A DNA stretch of 64,000 bases, from positions 457,420-521,419 of the forward strand of contig NZ_STGK01000001.1 in NCBI RefSeq assembly GCF_004919105.1, given 5' to 3'. The notes below the pieces were generated by a model. It was not told the origin of the DNA, made no database searches, and saw nothing but the letters and a program-made list of their open reading frames with translations. Origin of the DNA: Nocardioides sp. GY 10113 (GTDB lineage: Bacteria > Actinomycetota > Actinomycetes > Propionibacteriales > Nocardioidaceae). Every line of letters begins with the position of its first letter. The stretch's first letter is position 1. The position numbers were made by a program, and so were the translations under genes. Positions 18,012 to 25,560 of the stretch are shown here, piece after piece.

Positions 18012-18247
18012 TGGTTCGTTTCTGCTCGTCGTGCGATGCGCGCGCGATCCGTGATCTGGTTCTCGAGCCAGGTTCGAGGTGGTCAGCACGCGTCGTGGTG
18101 TGCCGCATGACGCCCCCGTCCCGGCCATCTCACCGGACGGGTCCATCGGATACGGCGCAGACGGCCCCGCTGTCCACGAGGCCGATCGGTCGGTGCTGGC
18201 CGGTGGGGGTTCGGCTTGCGGGGTGTGCTCGTGCGGGCGCGTGAGGT

Positions 18248-18297
18248 GGGTCGTGTGCCCGAGAACCCGCCATGCCGGGGTGTGGGGCACACGACCC
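18248..18297. repeat. 13-bp perfect inverted repeat with 24-base loop
   Basis: GGGTCGTGTGCCC (18248-18260) and GGGCACACGACCC (18285-18297) are exact reverse complements. The intervening 24 bases pair weakly with each other. It has no T-tract and no adjacent gene end, so terminator function is unlikely; a structured RNA or a mobile-element remnant is more plausible. Confidence 0.7.
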
Positions 18298-18331
18298 GTC
18301 TCCGGGTCTGCGCCGCCGTGCGGAGGGCCCA

Positions 18332-18441
18332 TGTAACACGCTGCTGCGTGCTCTGACAGGCCGTTGGCGCTGCTTCCAGCCCGTTCCAACGGGATCGAAG
18401 CGCCCTCAACGACCGACCAGTGCGTGCAACAGCGTGTTACA
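18332..18441. repeat. 110-bp imperfect palindrome with 12-bp exact terminal inverted repeats
   Basis: TGTAACACGCTG (18332-18343) and CAGCGTGTTACA (18430-18441) are exact reverse complements. The pairing continues inward with interruptions: GGCGCT and CCCGTT on the left match AACGGG and AGCGCC on the right, down to a two-base centre near 18386. The whole element could fold as one long hairpin. Size, sharp ends and TGTAAC/GTTACA termini are those of a miniature inverted-repeat element; no clear target duplication is seen. Confidence 0.6.
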
Positions 18442-18470
18442 GGCCAGCCCAGGCCCCGGGTGCGGATCGG

Positions 18471-18743
18471 TCAGCGGCGACGGTAGATCTCGCGCCGGTG
18501 GCCAACTGCGAGGACGAGGATCACCAGCACCTCGTCACGGATCTCGTAGACGATCCGGTAGTCGCCAGTGCGCACGCGCCACTCGCCGTCTCCGTCAACC
18601 AGCTTCTTCGCACCGGGCGGCCGGGGGTTCGAGGCCAGCAGTTCGATAGCGGCCTGGACCCGTCGGCGCTCGCTCGGGTCGAGCTTCCGGAGTTGCCGCA
18701 CCGCGGGTTGAGAGACCTCGATGCGGTAGTTGGGCTGGGTCAT
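18471..18743 (-). CDS. RelE/ParE family toxin
   Basis: A 90-residue toxin of the RelE/ParE superfamily. YRIEVSQPAVRQLRKLDPSE at the N-terminus and WRVRTGDYRIVYEIRDEVLV in the C-terminal half are typical of the RelE branch, whose members cleave mRNA in the ribosomal A site. The C-terminal HRREIYRR supplies the basic residues used for RNA contact. ATG 18743 overlaps the antitoxin stop (ATGA), so the antitoxin is translated first. An earlier in-frame start would sit inside the antitoxin gene and is unlikely. Confidence 0.9.
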   Translation of the reverse strand: MTQPNYRIEVSQPAVRQLRKLDPSERRRVQAAIELLASNPRPPGAKKLVDGDGEWRVRTGDYRIVYEIRDEVLVILVLAVGHRREIYRRR

Positions 18744-19003
18744 GCGAGGCCGAGGTCGGCCTTGACCTGATCCCACGGGATCGGAGCCTCACCGGCGTCG
18801 ATCTCCTTGCGGGCATCCCGTGCGGCTCGGATGTCAGCGAGGTCCTCCGCCGCTTCGATCAGGCTCTCGAGCTGATCGGCATCGATGATCGCCGCGACCC
18901 GGCGGCCACGCCGGGTCAGGAAGACCGGGTCGTGCGCGACGCGGGACTCGTCGATCACGTCGGCAAGGCGTGCCCGAGCCTCGCTCACGGTCATCTCACT
19001 CAT
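18740..19003 (-). CDS. Phd/YefM family antitoxin
   Basis: An 87-residue antitoxin. The N-terminal Phd/YefM DNA-binding fold is shown by MTVSEARARLADVIDE and RRGRRVAAIIDADQLESLIE. The C-terminal tail, IPWDQVKADLGLA, is the toxin-neutralising segment seen in many actinobacterial YefM-like proteins. ATG 19003 is chosen because it precedes the conserved start; an in-frame ATG at 19039 would add 12 residues. The pair probably represses its own promoter just upstream. Confidence 0.9.
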   Translation of the reverse strand: MSEMTVSEARARLADVIDESRVAHDPVFLTRRGRRVAAIIDADQLESLIEAAEDLADIRAARDARKEIDAGEAPIPWDQVKADLGLA

Positions 19004-19159
19004 GTGGCCAGTATGCGCGCGAAACGCCGAAACGTACAAGATCGCCTATGTGGCTGCACGCTCCTCGCCGCTGACCAATGGCCACGCGGGAGCGTGCCGG
19101 TGGCGGATCGGCCACCGGGACCGCAGATCGCAGGTCGTGGATGCGGTGGGACGGATGGC

Positions 19160-19519
19160 TCAGATCGCGGACGCGGAGTTGCTCATTGTGCGCGGTCGCG
19201 CCTTCTTCGGCCTCCGTCGCAGGAGAATGAAGGTGCCGCCCGCGAGCACGGCAGCCGTCCCGCCCATGACGACGGCAACGCGAACCCTTGTCTCGGCCCG
19301 ACGCACACACGCCGCGTCGAACGAGTCCTCGTCCGCCCGCATCTCGCCGCCGGCGTATCCGGTTCCCCGCTGAACAACCGTCAGGGCGGAACCGCATGCC
19401 GCACGGCTCGAGTCGTACGCCGCCTCGACGGTTGGGGCCTTGACCGTTGCGCTCAGCACGAGGACAGCGAGGACCGCGAGCGTTGCGGAGACTGCGCCGG
19501 ACCAACGGATCAAACCCAT
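19160..19519 (-). CDS. Small membrane protein of unknown function
   Basis: A predicted 119-residue protein with an N-terminal helix (GAVSATLAVLAVLVLSA), an outside domain of about 60 residues with two Cys, and a C-terminal helix (VAVVMGGTAAVLAGGTFILL) followed by a basic tail RRRPKKARPR. ATG 19519 is preferred; an earlier in-frame ATG at 19576 would add 19 polar residues before the helix. I do not recognise the family. It lies in the accessory pocket after tRNA-Tyr, and codon choice is less strict than in core genes. Confidence 0.55.
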   Translation of the reverse strand: MGLIRWSGAVSATLAVLAVLVLSATVKAPTVEAAYDSSRAACGSALTVVQRGTGYAGGEMRADEDSFDAACVRRAETRVRVAVVMGGTAAVLAGGTFILLRRRPKKARPRTMSNSASAI

Positions 19520-19712
19520 CGCGTGCTCATCCTTCGGTCGGGGACCATCTCCGCGGATGGCGGATACCGCAGCCATGGTCCATCACCCGCGCCGCAACCG
19601 CGGGAGGTTTCCCCGTTTGCCGCCGCCGCGCCACCCACCTGCCGCTCCGCGAGCCGATCGGCACGCGGAGCGCGTCACAAGCCGATCGGCTGCGGGACGT
19701 CGCCCTCTGGCA

Positions 19713-19919
19713 GCAGCCGAATGAGTTCGGGCATTGCCCCCAGTCGTGGTCGACAACCCGAACGTCGGCGCCAACTGATGGACCCCCGATGCACGTGCCG
19801 AACTGGGACACCTCCGGGTCGCCGACGCGTCGGTGTTCCCGCGGATCACCCACGGGAACACCCACGCGCCCACGCTCATGGTCGGGGAGGAGGCGGCCGA
19901 CCTGCTCCGTGCCGGATGA
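19713..19919 (+). pseudogene. Remnant of a GMC (glucose-methanol-choline) family oxidoreductase
   Basis: In one frame 19719-19775 encodes PPVVVDNPNVGAN, matching the flavoprotein segment usually followed by LxDH, then a TGA stop. In the same frame 19782-19919 encodes [20 protein letters not shown] and [12 protein letters not shown], the near-invariant C-terminus of GMC enzymes, ending at TGA 19917-19919. In an intact enzyme about 300 residues separate these segments and the N-terminal FAD motif lies far upstream; both are missing. The gene therefore survives only as an internally deleted fragment. Confidence 0.75.
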
Positions 19920-19946
19920 GCCCCGACGCCGAGGGGTCGCCACCCC

Positions 19947-21317
19947 TCACAGGGCGTGGTTGGCCACGAAGACCCGGTGCGGGTCGACCTCGGCGCGGAT
20001 CCGGAGCAGCCGCTCCCACTCCTCGTCGCCGTAGAACCGGGAGGCATCGACCCGGGTCTCGGCGAAGGTCGGCACCAGCGACGCCTGCGCCCACGGTGCC
20101 ATCGCCCGGACCACGCTGAACGCCGCGGCCTTGCCGGCCACCACCGCCTCGGGGGTCGGTGCCATCGCCAGGCAGAGCAGCGCGTAGTCCCCCGCGATCG
20201 AGGCCAGTACGCCGCCTCCCGCCGCAGGCCGGGCGAAGGCCCCGCCGAGGTGGCGCAGCTCGGCGAACATCAGTCCGCTGCGGGTGCCCGGCCCCACCTG
20301 GGCGAGCAGCGTGGCGACGGCCTCGTCGTCGAGCGGGCCGAGCACGGAGTGGTCGGCGACCGCCGGGGACGGGACCGGCGGGTCCATGTGCACCTGGGTC
20401 AGCGCGGCCGCCGGGACCCGGGCGAAGGTGTCCATCTCCGGGCCGAGCGCCCGCAGCGGCGCGAGCACCGCGTCGGCGTCGGCGTCGGTCTCGAGGATCG
20501 CGCCGTCGATGATGATCAGGTCACGGCCGGACAGGAACGGCGGCAGCTCGGGCAGCGGCGGGAAGCTCATCACCCGCAGCGAGGTGGTCGCCGACTCCGG
20601 CGCCGTGCGGCTCCACTCGACCCAGGCGGGCAGCACCTCGGGGGCGCGCTCGCGGTCCCACAGCAGCATGCCGGCGTACACCTCGGCGTACGGGAGCAGG
20701 TCGATCTCGAGGGCGACGACGACGCCGAGGTTGCCCCCGCCACCGCGGACCGCCCAGAACAGGTCGGCGTTCTCGGTGGCCGAGGCGCGTACCAGGGCGC
20801 CGTCGGCGGTGACCACCTCGGCCGCTCGGACCGAGTTCACCGCGACACCGTGGCTGCGGCCGTAGAAGGAGAGGCCGCCGCCGAGCAGGTAGCCGGCGAC
20901 GCCGACGTCAGGCGCCGAGCCGTGCAGCGCGGTCAGCCCGTACGGCGCGGCCGCCTCGACGACCTCCTGCCACTGGGTGCCGCCGAGGACCCGGGCGGTC
21001 CGCGCGGTCGGGTCGACGGTGGCGCCGGTCAACGCGGCGAGCTTGACCAGGACGACGTCGTCGAGGTCCTGCTCGCCGAGTGCGGCGGCGCCGTGGCCCG
21101 TGGTCTGCGGTGCGACCCGCAGTCCGGCATCCGCGGCGGCGCGGACGACGTCGGCGACCTCCTCGGGGGTGCGGGGGAGGGCCACCGCGGCGGGCCGCTG
21201 GGCGACCGCCAGGTTCCAGGCCAGCCGTGCGGTGTCGTACCCGGGGTCGCCGGGCAGGTGGAGCTCGCAGTCCGTGGTGAGGCGCGAGCGGAGCGTGATG
21301 TCAGGGGTGGTTGTCAT
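19947..21317 (-). CDS. FAD-binding oxidoreductase (PCMH type with BBE domain)
   Basis: A 456-residue flavoprotein of the berberine-bridge/6-hydroxynicotine oxidase superfamily. The FAD_binding_4 domain covers about residues 30-200: PRTPEEVADVVRAAADAGLR, then TTGHG carrying the histidine at the usual covalent FAD position, and LGGGLSFYGRSHGVAVN. The C-terminal BBE motif is RFYGDEEWERLLRIRAEVDP. The substrate is unknown; relatives oxidise alcohols, sugars or alkaloids. ATG 21317 is chosen over 21341. The gene is divergent from a LuxR-type regulator and probably controlled by it. Confidence 0.88.
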   Translation of the reverse strand: MTTTPDITLRSRLTTDCELHLPGDPGYDTARLAWNLAVAQRPAAVALPRTPEEVADVVRAAADAGLRVAPQTTGHGAAALGEQDLDDVVLVKLAALTGATVDPTARTARVLGGTQWQEVVEAAAPYGLTALHGSAPDVGVAGYLLGGGLSFYGRSHGVAVNSVRAAEVVTADGALVRASATENADLFWAVRGGGGNLGVVVALEIDLLPYAEVYAGMLLWDRERAPEVLPAWVEWSRTAPESATTSLRVMSFPPLPELPPFLSGRDLIIIDGAILETDADADAVLAPLRALGPEMDTFARVPAAALTQVHMDPPVPSPAVADHSVLGPLDDEAVATLLAQVGPGTRSGLMFAELRHLGGAFARPAAGGGVLASIAGDYALLCLAMAPTPEAVVAGKAAAFSVVRAMAPWAQASLVPTFAETRVDASRFYGDEEWERLLRIRAEVDPHRVFVANHAL

Positions 21318-21407
21318 GGCAGAGACCCTGGTCGTCGCCATCCGCGCGGACCATCCCGATCGGCTGGGGAGATTCCCGCGTCACGCCTGGGATGTCTGTA
21401 CCACCCA

Positions 21408-21422
21408 GGAATCTGGGATTCC
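21408..21422. promoter_or_regulatory. Dyad GGAATC-N3-GATTCC between FAD oxidase and LuxR gene
   Basis: The exact dyad lies in the 136-bp gap between the two divergent genes, 32 bp before the regulator start. A partly overlapping GGGAGATTCCC at 21367-21377 repeats the GATTCC half-site. Placement suggests an operator for the LuxR-family protein; this is inference. Confidence 0.4.
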
Positions 21423-21453
21423 CCCGTGCCGGGGTTCGGCGCACACTGCTGTC

Positions 21454-22584
21454 ATGGCCCGAGGACTGACCGCCGAGCGCGTGCGCCAGGACGTCGACGT
21501 CGTGGCCCGGGCGGGTCTCGACCTGGACGAGTTCCTCGGCGAGGCCGTCGACTCGGTCCGGCGCGCCGTGCCGTGGGTGGCCGCCTGCGTGGCGACCCAC
21601 GACCCGGCGACCCACATGATGACCAGCGCCCGCAAGTACGGGTCGCTGCGTGAGTGCAACAGCCGGGACCACGAGTTCGGGATCGTCGAGTACGGCACCG
21701 TCGAGGAGACCGCCTTCACCGAGCTCGCGGTGGCCGCCGTTCCGGCTGCGGGCGTGCACCTGGTGACCGACGGCGAGGTGGAGCGCTCGCACCGGATGGC
21801 GGCGTTCATGAAGCCCCACTTCGGCTTCGGCGACGAGGCCCGGATGGCGTTCCGCGACGGTCGCGAGGCGTGGGGCGCGATGGCGCTGTTCCGGGGCGGG
21901 GACGACCGGCCCTTCGACGCCGGCGAGGTCGCGTTCCTGGCCTCGCTCGCCGCGCCGTTCGCCCGCGGGGTCCGCGCCGGACTGCTGGCCCGCATCGCCG
22001 AGGGGGCCGCGGGCGCGTCGTCCGCGGCCGGGCCCGCGGTGGTGATCGTCGGGCCGGACAACCAGATCACCCAGATGACGCCTGCCGCCGAGCAACGACT
22101 GGTCGACCTGGTCAGCGGGCCGCACCACGGCGACCCGCTCGCCCCGATCGCGGCGCTGATCGGCGCCGCCCGCCGGTTCGGGCGCGGTGAGGGCGGCAAC
22201 CCGGCGCGCAGCCGCGTCCGGACCGGCACCGGCACGTGGCTGGTGCTGCAGGCCGGACCGCTGAGCACGCTCGGCGACCGGGACGGCGACGTCGTGGTCA
22301 CGATCGAGGAGGCCCGGCCGCCGGAGATCGTGGCACTGGTGGTCGCCGCCTTCGGGCTCACCCCGCGCGAGCGTGACGTCGCCCAGCTGGTGCTCCAGGG
22401 CGTGGACACCAAGGAGATCGCGCAGACGCTGCACCTGTCGGCGTACACGGTGCAGGACCACCTGAAGTCGGTCTTCGAGAAGGCCGACGTGCGGTCGCGG
22501 CGCGAGCTGATCTCGCGGGTCTACTTCGACCAGTACGTGCCGCGGATGGGCAACGAGCTCTCCCCGTCGGGATGGTTCGCGTAG
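21454..22584 (+). CDS. LuxR family transcriptional regulator with N-terminal sensor-like domain
   Basis: A 376-residue regulator. The C-terminal GerE/LuxR helix-turn-helix (about residues 305-365) is complete: FGLTPRERDVAQLVLQGVDT followed by KEIAQTLHLSAYTVQDHLKS. The first 180 residues look GAF-like, with alternating strands and helices and no receiver aspartate, so it probably senses a small molecule rather than being phosphorylated. ATG 21454 is the first start giving a continuous domain. It is transcribed away from the FAD oxidase, its most likely target. Confidence 0.88.
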   Translation: MARGLTAERVRQDVDVVARAGLDLDEFLGEAVDSVRRAVPWVAACVATHDPATHMMTSARKYGSLRECNSRDHEFGIVEYGTVEETAFTELAVAAVPAAGVHLVTDGEVERSHRMAAFMKPHFGFGDEARMAFRDGREAWGAMALFRGGDDRPFDAGEVAFLASLAAPFARGVRAGLLARIAEGAAGASSAAGPAVVIVGPDNQITQMTPAAEQRLVDLVSGPHHGDPLAPIAALIGAARRFGRGEGGNPARSRVRTGTGTWLVLQAGPLSTLGDRDGDVVVTIEEARPPEIVALVVAAFGLTPRERDVAQLVLQGVDTKEIAQTLHLSAYTVQDHLKSVFEKADVRSRRELISRVYFDQYVPRMGNELSPSGWFA

Positions 22585-22600
22585 CCGCCCGCGGCGGGCC

Positions 22601-23068
22601 TCAGACCGGCGACAGGAGGAAGACGGGGATCTCCCGGTCGGTCCACTCGGTGTACTTGTCGTAGTTGGGCCAGATGGTGCGCATGTGCGCCCAGAGCCGC
22701 TCCTTCTCCGCGCCGGTCACCTCGCGCCAGGTGACCGTCCGCTCGCGACCGCGGTAGCGGACCTGGGCGGTCTCGGCCGCTCGGAGGTTGCCCACCCAGA
22801 CCGGGGCGGTGGCGCCGCCGAAGTTGGAGCCGGCGACGAGCCAGCCGCCGCCGTGCGGTACGCAGAGCAGCGGCGTGGAGCGGGGGATCCCGGTCTTGCG
22901 GCCGGGAACGGTGAGCATCAGGTTCGGCAGGCCGGCGAGGTCGAGTACGCCGACCTTCCCGCGGGTGGCGCGCTGCAGCGTCTTGTCGGTCCACGTGATC
23001 TGCGGGAGCAGCCGCGGCATCCACGCGAACGAGCCGAGCTTGACCGCGACCGGTGTCAGGAGCCCCAT
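22601..23068 (-). CDS. Deazaflavin (F420)-dependent nitroreductase family protein
   Basis: A 155-residue member of the DDN/F420H2-dependent split-barrel family. LPNLMLTVPGRKTGIPRSTP followed by LLCVPHGGGWLVAGSNFGG is the phosphate- and deazaflavin-binding core, and PVWVGNLRAAETAQVRYRGR is also typical. Members reduce quinones, nitroimidazoles or fatty acids using F420H2, which points to an F420-making actinobacterium. The native substrate is unknown. It is convergent to the LuxR gene and separated from the next minus-strand gene by a hairpin. Confidence 0.88.
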   Translation of the reverse strand: MGLLTPVAVKLGSFAWMPRLLPQITWTDKTLQRATRGKVGVLDLAGLPNLMLTVPGRKTGIPRSTPLLCVPHGGGWLVAGSNFGGATAPVWVGNLRAAETAQVRYRGRERTVTWREVTGAEKERLWAHMRTIWPNYDKYTEWTDREIPVFLLSPV

Positions 23069-23101
23069 GCCGGCACGGTAGTGCGGACGGGCCGCGTGGG
23101 G

Positions 23102-23135
23102 CCGTGGGTCGGCGGAAGTTCTCGCCGACCCACGG
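23102..23135 (-). terminator. Hairpin after the membrane-protein gene
   Basis: CCGTGGGTCGGCG (23102-23114) pairs perfectly with 23123-23135 around an 8-base loop. It lies 9 bases past the stop of the minus-strand gene at 23145 and before the nitroreductase start, so it probably ends that transcript. Confidence 0.7.
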
Positions 23136-23144
23136 TGCGCCGGC

Positions 23145-23861
23145 TCAGTCCGCCACCGGCTGCCTGGTGAGCACCTTGTAGGTGTAGGCGGTGCCGATCA
23201 GCACGAACGGGATCGTGACCAGGGCGCCGACGAAGCACAGGACGAAGCCGGCGACGGCGATCAGGCCGCCGACCAGCCACCACAGCAGCGCGTTGCCGAG
23301 GTTGTCCTTGACCAGGTTGAAGCTGGCTGTGATCGCCTCGACCGGCGGCAGGTCCTCGTCCACCACGAAGTACAGCGAGTACATCGTCAGGAAGGCGATC
23401 GCGATCCCGGGCAGGACGCAGAACACGTAGCCGACGGCGGTCGCGGCGCCGACCAGCAGCGCGGTGACCAGCACCGGGCCGACCTGCGCGAACTTGAACG
23501 CGTCCACGGCGAAGAAGTCCCGGCCCTCGGTGATGCTGAGCGAGCCGCGGATCAGCGCCGCCGCGATCAGCTGGGCGACGACGAAGACCGCGCCGTACAG
23601 GGCTGCCTGGAGCAGCGACCGGAGGAGCCACGGGGTGCCGGCGTCGGCCAGCGCGACGAGGAGCCCGGTGCTGGCGATGCCGACGATCGCGACCGCCACC
23701 CAGACGCCGATGGTGGCCAGCACCAGCTGACCCATGTTGTCCTGGAACTTCGCCCAGGTGTAGGAGAGCGCGGCGCCGAGGTCCCAGCCGCCGGCCGGCG
23801 GGCCGCCGTACCCACCGGGGGGCGGCTCGTAGCCGGGGGGTGGGGGAGGGGCGGTCGACAT
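23145..23861 (-). CDS. Multi-pass membrane protein with proline-rich N-terminus
   Basis: A 238-residue protein. A Pro/Gly-rich cytoplasmic head (residues 1-28) is followed by about six hydrophobic helices with inter-helix loops such as SLYFVVDEDLPPVEAITASF. This layout resembles the glycerophosphoryl-diester-phosphodiesterase membrane domain/DUF975 type of integral proteins. No catalytic motif is visible and function is unknown. ATG 23861 has GGAGGCACC upstream; a longer frame to 23933 lacks support. Confidence 0.75.
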   Translation of the reverse strand: MSTAPPPPPGYEPPPGGYGGPPAGGWDLGAALSYTWAKFQDNMGQLVLATIGVWVAVAIVGIASTGLLVALADAGTPWLLRSLLQAALYGAVFVVAQLIAAALIRGSLSITEGRDFFAVDAFKFAQVGPVLVTALLVGAATAVGYVFCVLPGIAIAFLTMYSLYFVVDEDLPPVEAITASFNLVKDNLGNALLWWLVGGLIAVAGFVLCFVGALVTIPFVLIGTAYTYKVLTRQPVAD

Positions 23862-24048
23862 GGTGCCTCCTTCGTGGCCGGACCCGCCGGGCCTTCGCGT
23901 CCGCGCGGTGCAATCTAGGTGCGCCGCCGCCACCGGGGCATCCTCGAAAAGCGGTGGAATCGGGCCGGAGGGTGCCGGCGACCCAGCGGTCGCCGGGGGT
24001 TGGAGGCGCGTTCAGCTCCGCGACGGCTGGGCTCCCTAGCGTCCGGGC

Positions 24049-25548
24049 GTGACCTCCGTGCCGCCGCTGCTCCGGGGACTGCTCGGCAGCCTGCTCGTCC
24101 TCGCCGGCGGGTTCCTCGTCGCCACCATCCCGAGCTCGGCCCCCGTCCTCCGCGCCGCCACCCTGGCCGCGGCGCGCGGCACCGAGGCCGGTCGGATGCT
24201 CGGGCTGACGATGGTGCTGGTCGGGCTCGCCCTGGCCGCCAGCGCCTGGCTGTCGCTGTGCCGCCACGTCGCGACCTCGGCCGCCCGGGACCAGGCCGAC
24301 GCCCTGGGCCTGGTCCGGTTCGCCACCGTCGTCTGGGCGGCGCCGCTGCTGCTGGCGCCCCCGCTCTTCTCCCGCGACGGGTGGTCCTACGCGGCCCAGG
24401 GCATGCTGGCCCGGCACGGGCTCTCGCCCTACGACCACGGCCCCGCGGCGCTGGTACCGGGGTTCTGGTCGCTGCTCCACGGGCAGCCGGCACCGATCGT
24501 GCAGGCGGTGGACCCGATGTGGATGGAGACCTCCACGCCGTACGGGCCGCTTCCGCTGTTCCTGGGGCGGCTGGTCGCCGGGGTCACCGGCAACCCCTGG
24601 ATGCTGGTGATCGCGCACCGCTGCTTCGCGCTGGCCGGCCTGGCGCTGCTCGCCTGGGCGGTGCCGCGGATGGCCCGGTGGACCGGTGCGAACCCGGCGC
24701 TGGCCTCGGCGATCGTGCTGGCCTCCCCGCTGATGCTGGCCAACGGCGTCGCCGGGCTCCACAACGACCTGCTGATGGTCGGCCTGATGGCGGCCGCGCT
24801 GGTGGTCGCCGTGGAGCGGGGCTGGGCGTGGGGCGCGGTGCTCGGCGGGCTGGCCGCCGCCGTCAAGCTGCCGGGCGGCCTGGTCTGCGTCGCGGTCGCC
24901 CTGGTCGGCCTGCCACCGGCGGCCGCGCTGTGGGCCCGGCTGCGCCGGCTCGGCGCGGTCGCGCTGGTCTCGCTCGTCACCCTGTTCGGGCTCGGCGCAG
25001 CCACCGGCCTGGGCCACGGGTGGATCGGTGCCCTCACGGTCCCCGGCGAGGTCGAGACGCCGCTGTCGATCAGCACCACGGTCGGCCGGCTGCTCGACGC
25101 GCTCGCGGCCGCCGCCGGTCTCGGCCTGGGGCCCGACGCGCTGCGCGACCTGCTGCGTACGGCGGGGGTGCTGGCCGCGCTGGGCGTCTCCGCGTGGGTG
25201 GCGCTGCGCTGGCCCACCGCCGACGCCGCCGCCGCGGTGCGCGCGGCGGCGGTGAGCGGGGGCCTGTTCGTGGTCCTCTGCCCGGTGGTGCACCTGTGGT
25301 ACTTCCTGCTGCTGCCGCCGTTCCTGGCGACGCTGCGGCTGAGCCGCGGCGCGACCAGCGCGCTCCTGGCCCTCTCGGTGGTGCTCGGCCTGGTCGCGCC
25401 GCTGGACTCCTCGCTGCACGGCGCCTACCTCGCGATCGTGCTGGGTTGCATGACGGTGGCGGTGCTGGTGCCGGTCCTGCTGCTCACGCCGCGCGCCCGC
25501 GACAGGATCGACCGGATCGCCTCATCGCGCTGGCTGGCGCTGCGCTGA
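24049..25548 (+). CDS. GT-C alpha-(1->6)-mannosyltransferase, MptA/MptB-like
   Basis: A 499-residue integral membrane glycosyltransferase with about 12 helices. The first large loop has FSRDGWSYAAQGMLARHGLS with the catalytic-type aspartate, then a loop with DPMWMETSTPYGPLPLFLGR, which matches the polyprenol-phosphomannose-dependent MptB family that extends the mannan core of lipomannan/lipoarabinomannan. The acceptor here is unknown. It starts with GTG 24049 and is convergent, 12 bp from a PimC-like gene, which supports a cell-envelope mannolipid role. Confidence 0.85.
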   Translation: MTSVPPLLRGLLGSLLVLAGGFLVATIPSSAPVLRAATLAAARGTEAGRMLGLTMVLVGLALAASAWLSLCRHVATSAARDQADALGLVRFATVVWAAPLLLAPPLFSRDGWSYAAQGMLARHGLSPYDHGPAALVPGFWSLLHGQPAPIVQAVDPMWMETSTPYGPLPLFLGRLVAGVTGNPWMLVIAHRCFALAGLALLAWAVPRMARWTGANPALASAIVLASPLMLANGVAGLHNDLLMVGLMAAALVVAVERGWAWGAVLGGLAAAVKLPGGLVCVAVALVGLPPAAALWARLRRLGAVALVSLVTLFGLGAATGLGHGWIGALTVPGEVETPLSISTTVGRLLDALAAAAGLGLGPDALRDLLRTAGVLAALGVSAWVALRWPTADAAAAVRAAAVSGGLFVVLCPVVHLWYFLLLPPFLATLRLSRGATSALLALSVVLGLVAPLDSSLHGAYLAIVLGCMTVAVLVPVLLLTPRARDRIDRIASSRWLALR

Positions 25549-25560
25549 CGAGCTCGCGGG

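Larger units (their letters stand above)
18012..18470. other. Non-coding stretch with two long inverted repeats
   Basis: No convincing gene is found in these roughly 460 bases. Open frames exist (for example plus 18079-18336), but their third-base G/C preference is visibly weaker than in neighbouring genes and two palindromes cut across them. The notable content is the pair of inverted repeats described separately. Confidence 0.6.

Noticed and set aside
18079..18336. Possible 85-residue Cys-containing protein in the gap after tRNA-Tyr
   Set aside because: Codon third-base preference is weaker than in real genes here, no ribosome site is present, and the 18248-18297 inverted repeat cuts through its end.
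17886..19946. Genomic island with att sites at tRNA-Tyr
   Set aside because: No second copy of the tRNA 3' end (TGGTTCGAATCC) and no integrase were found in the window; only a suggestion of past insertion remains.
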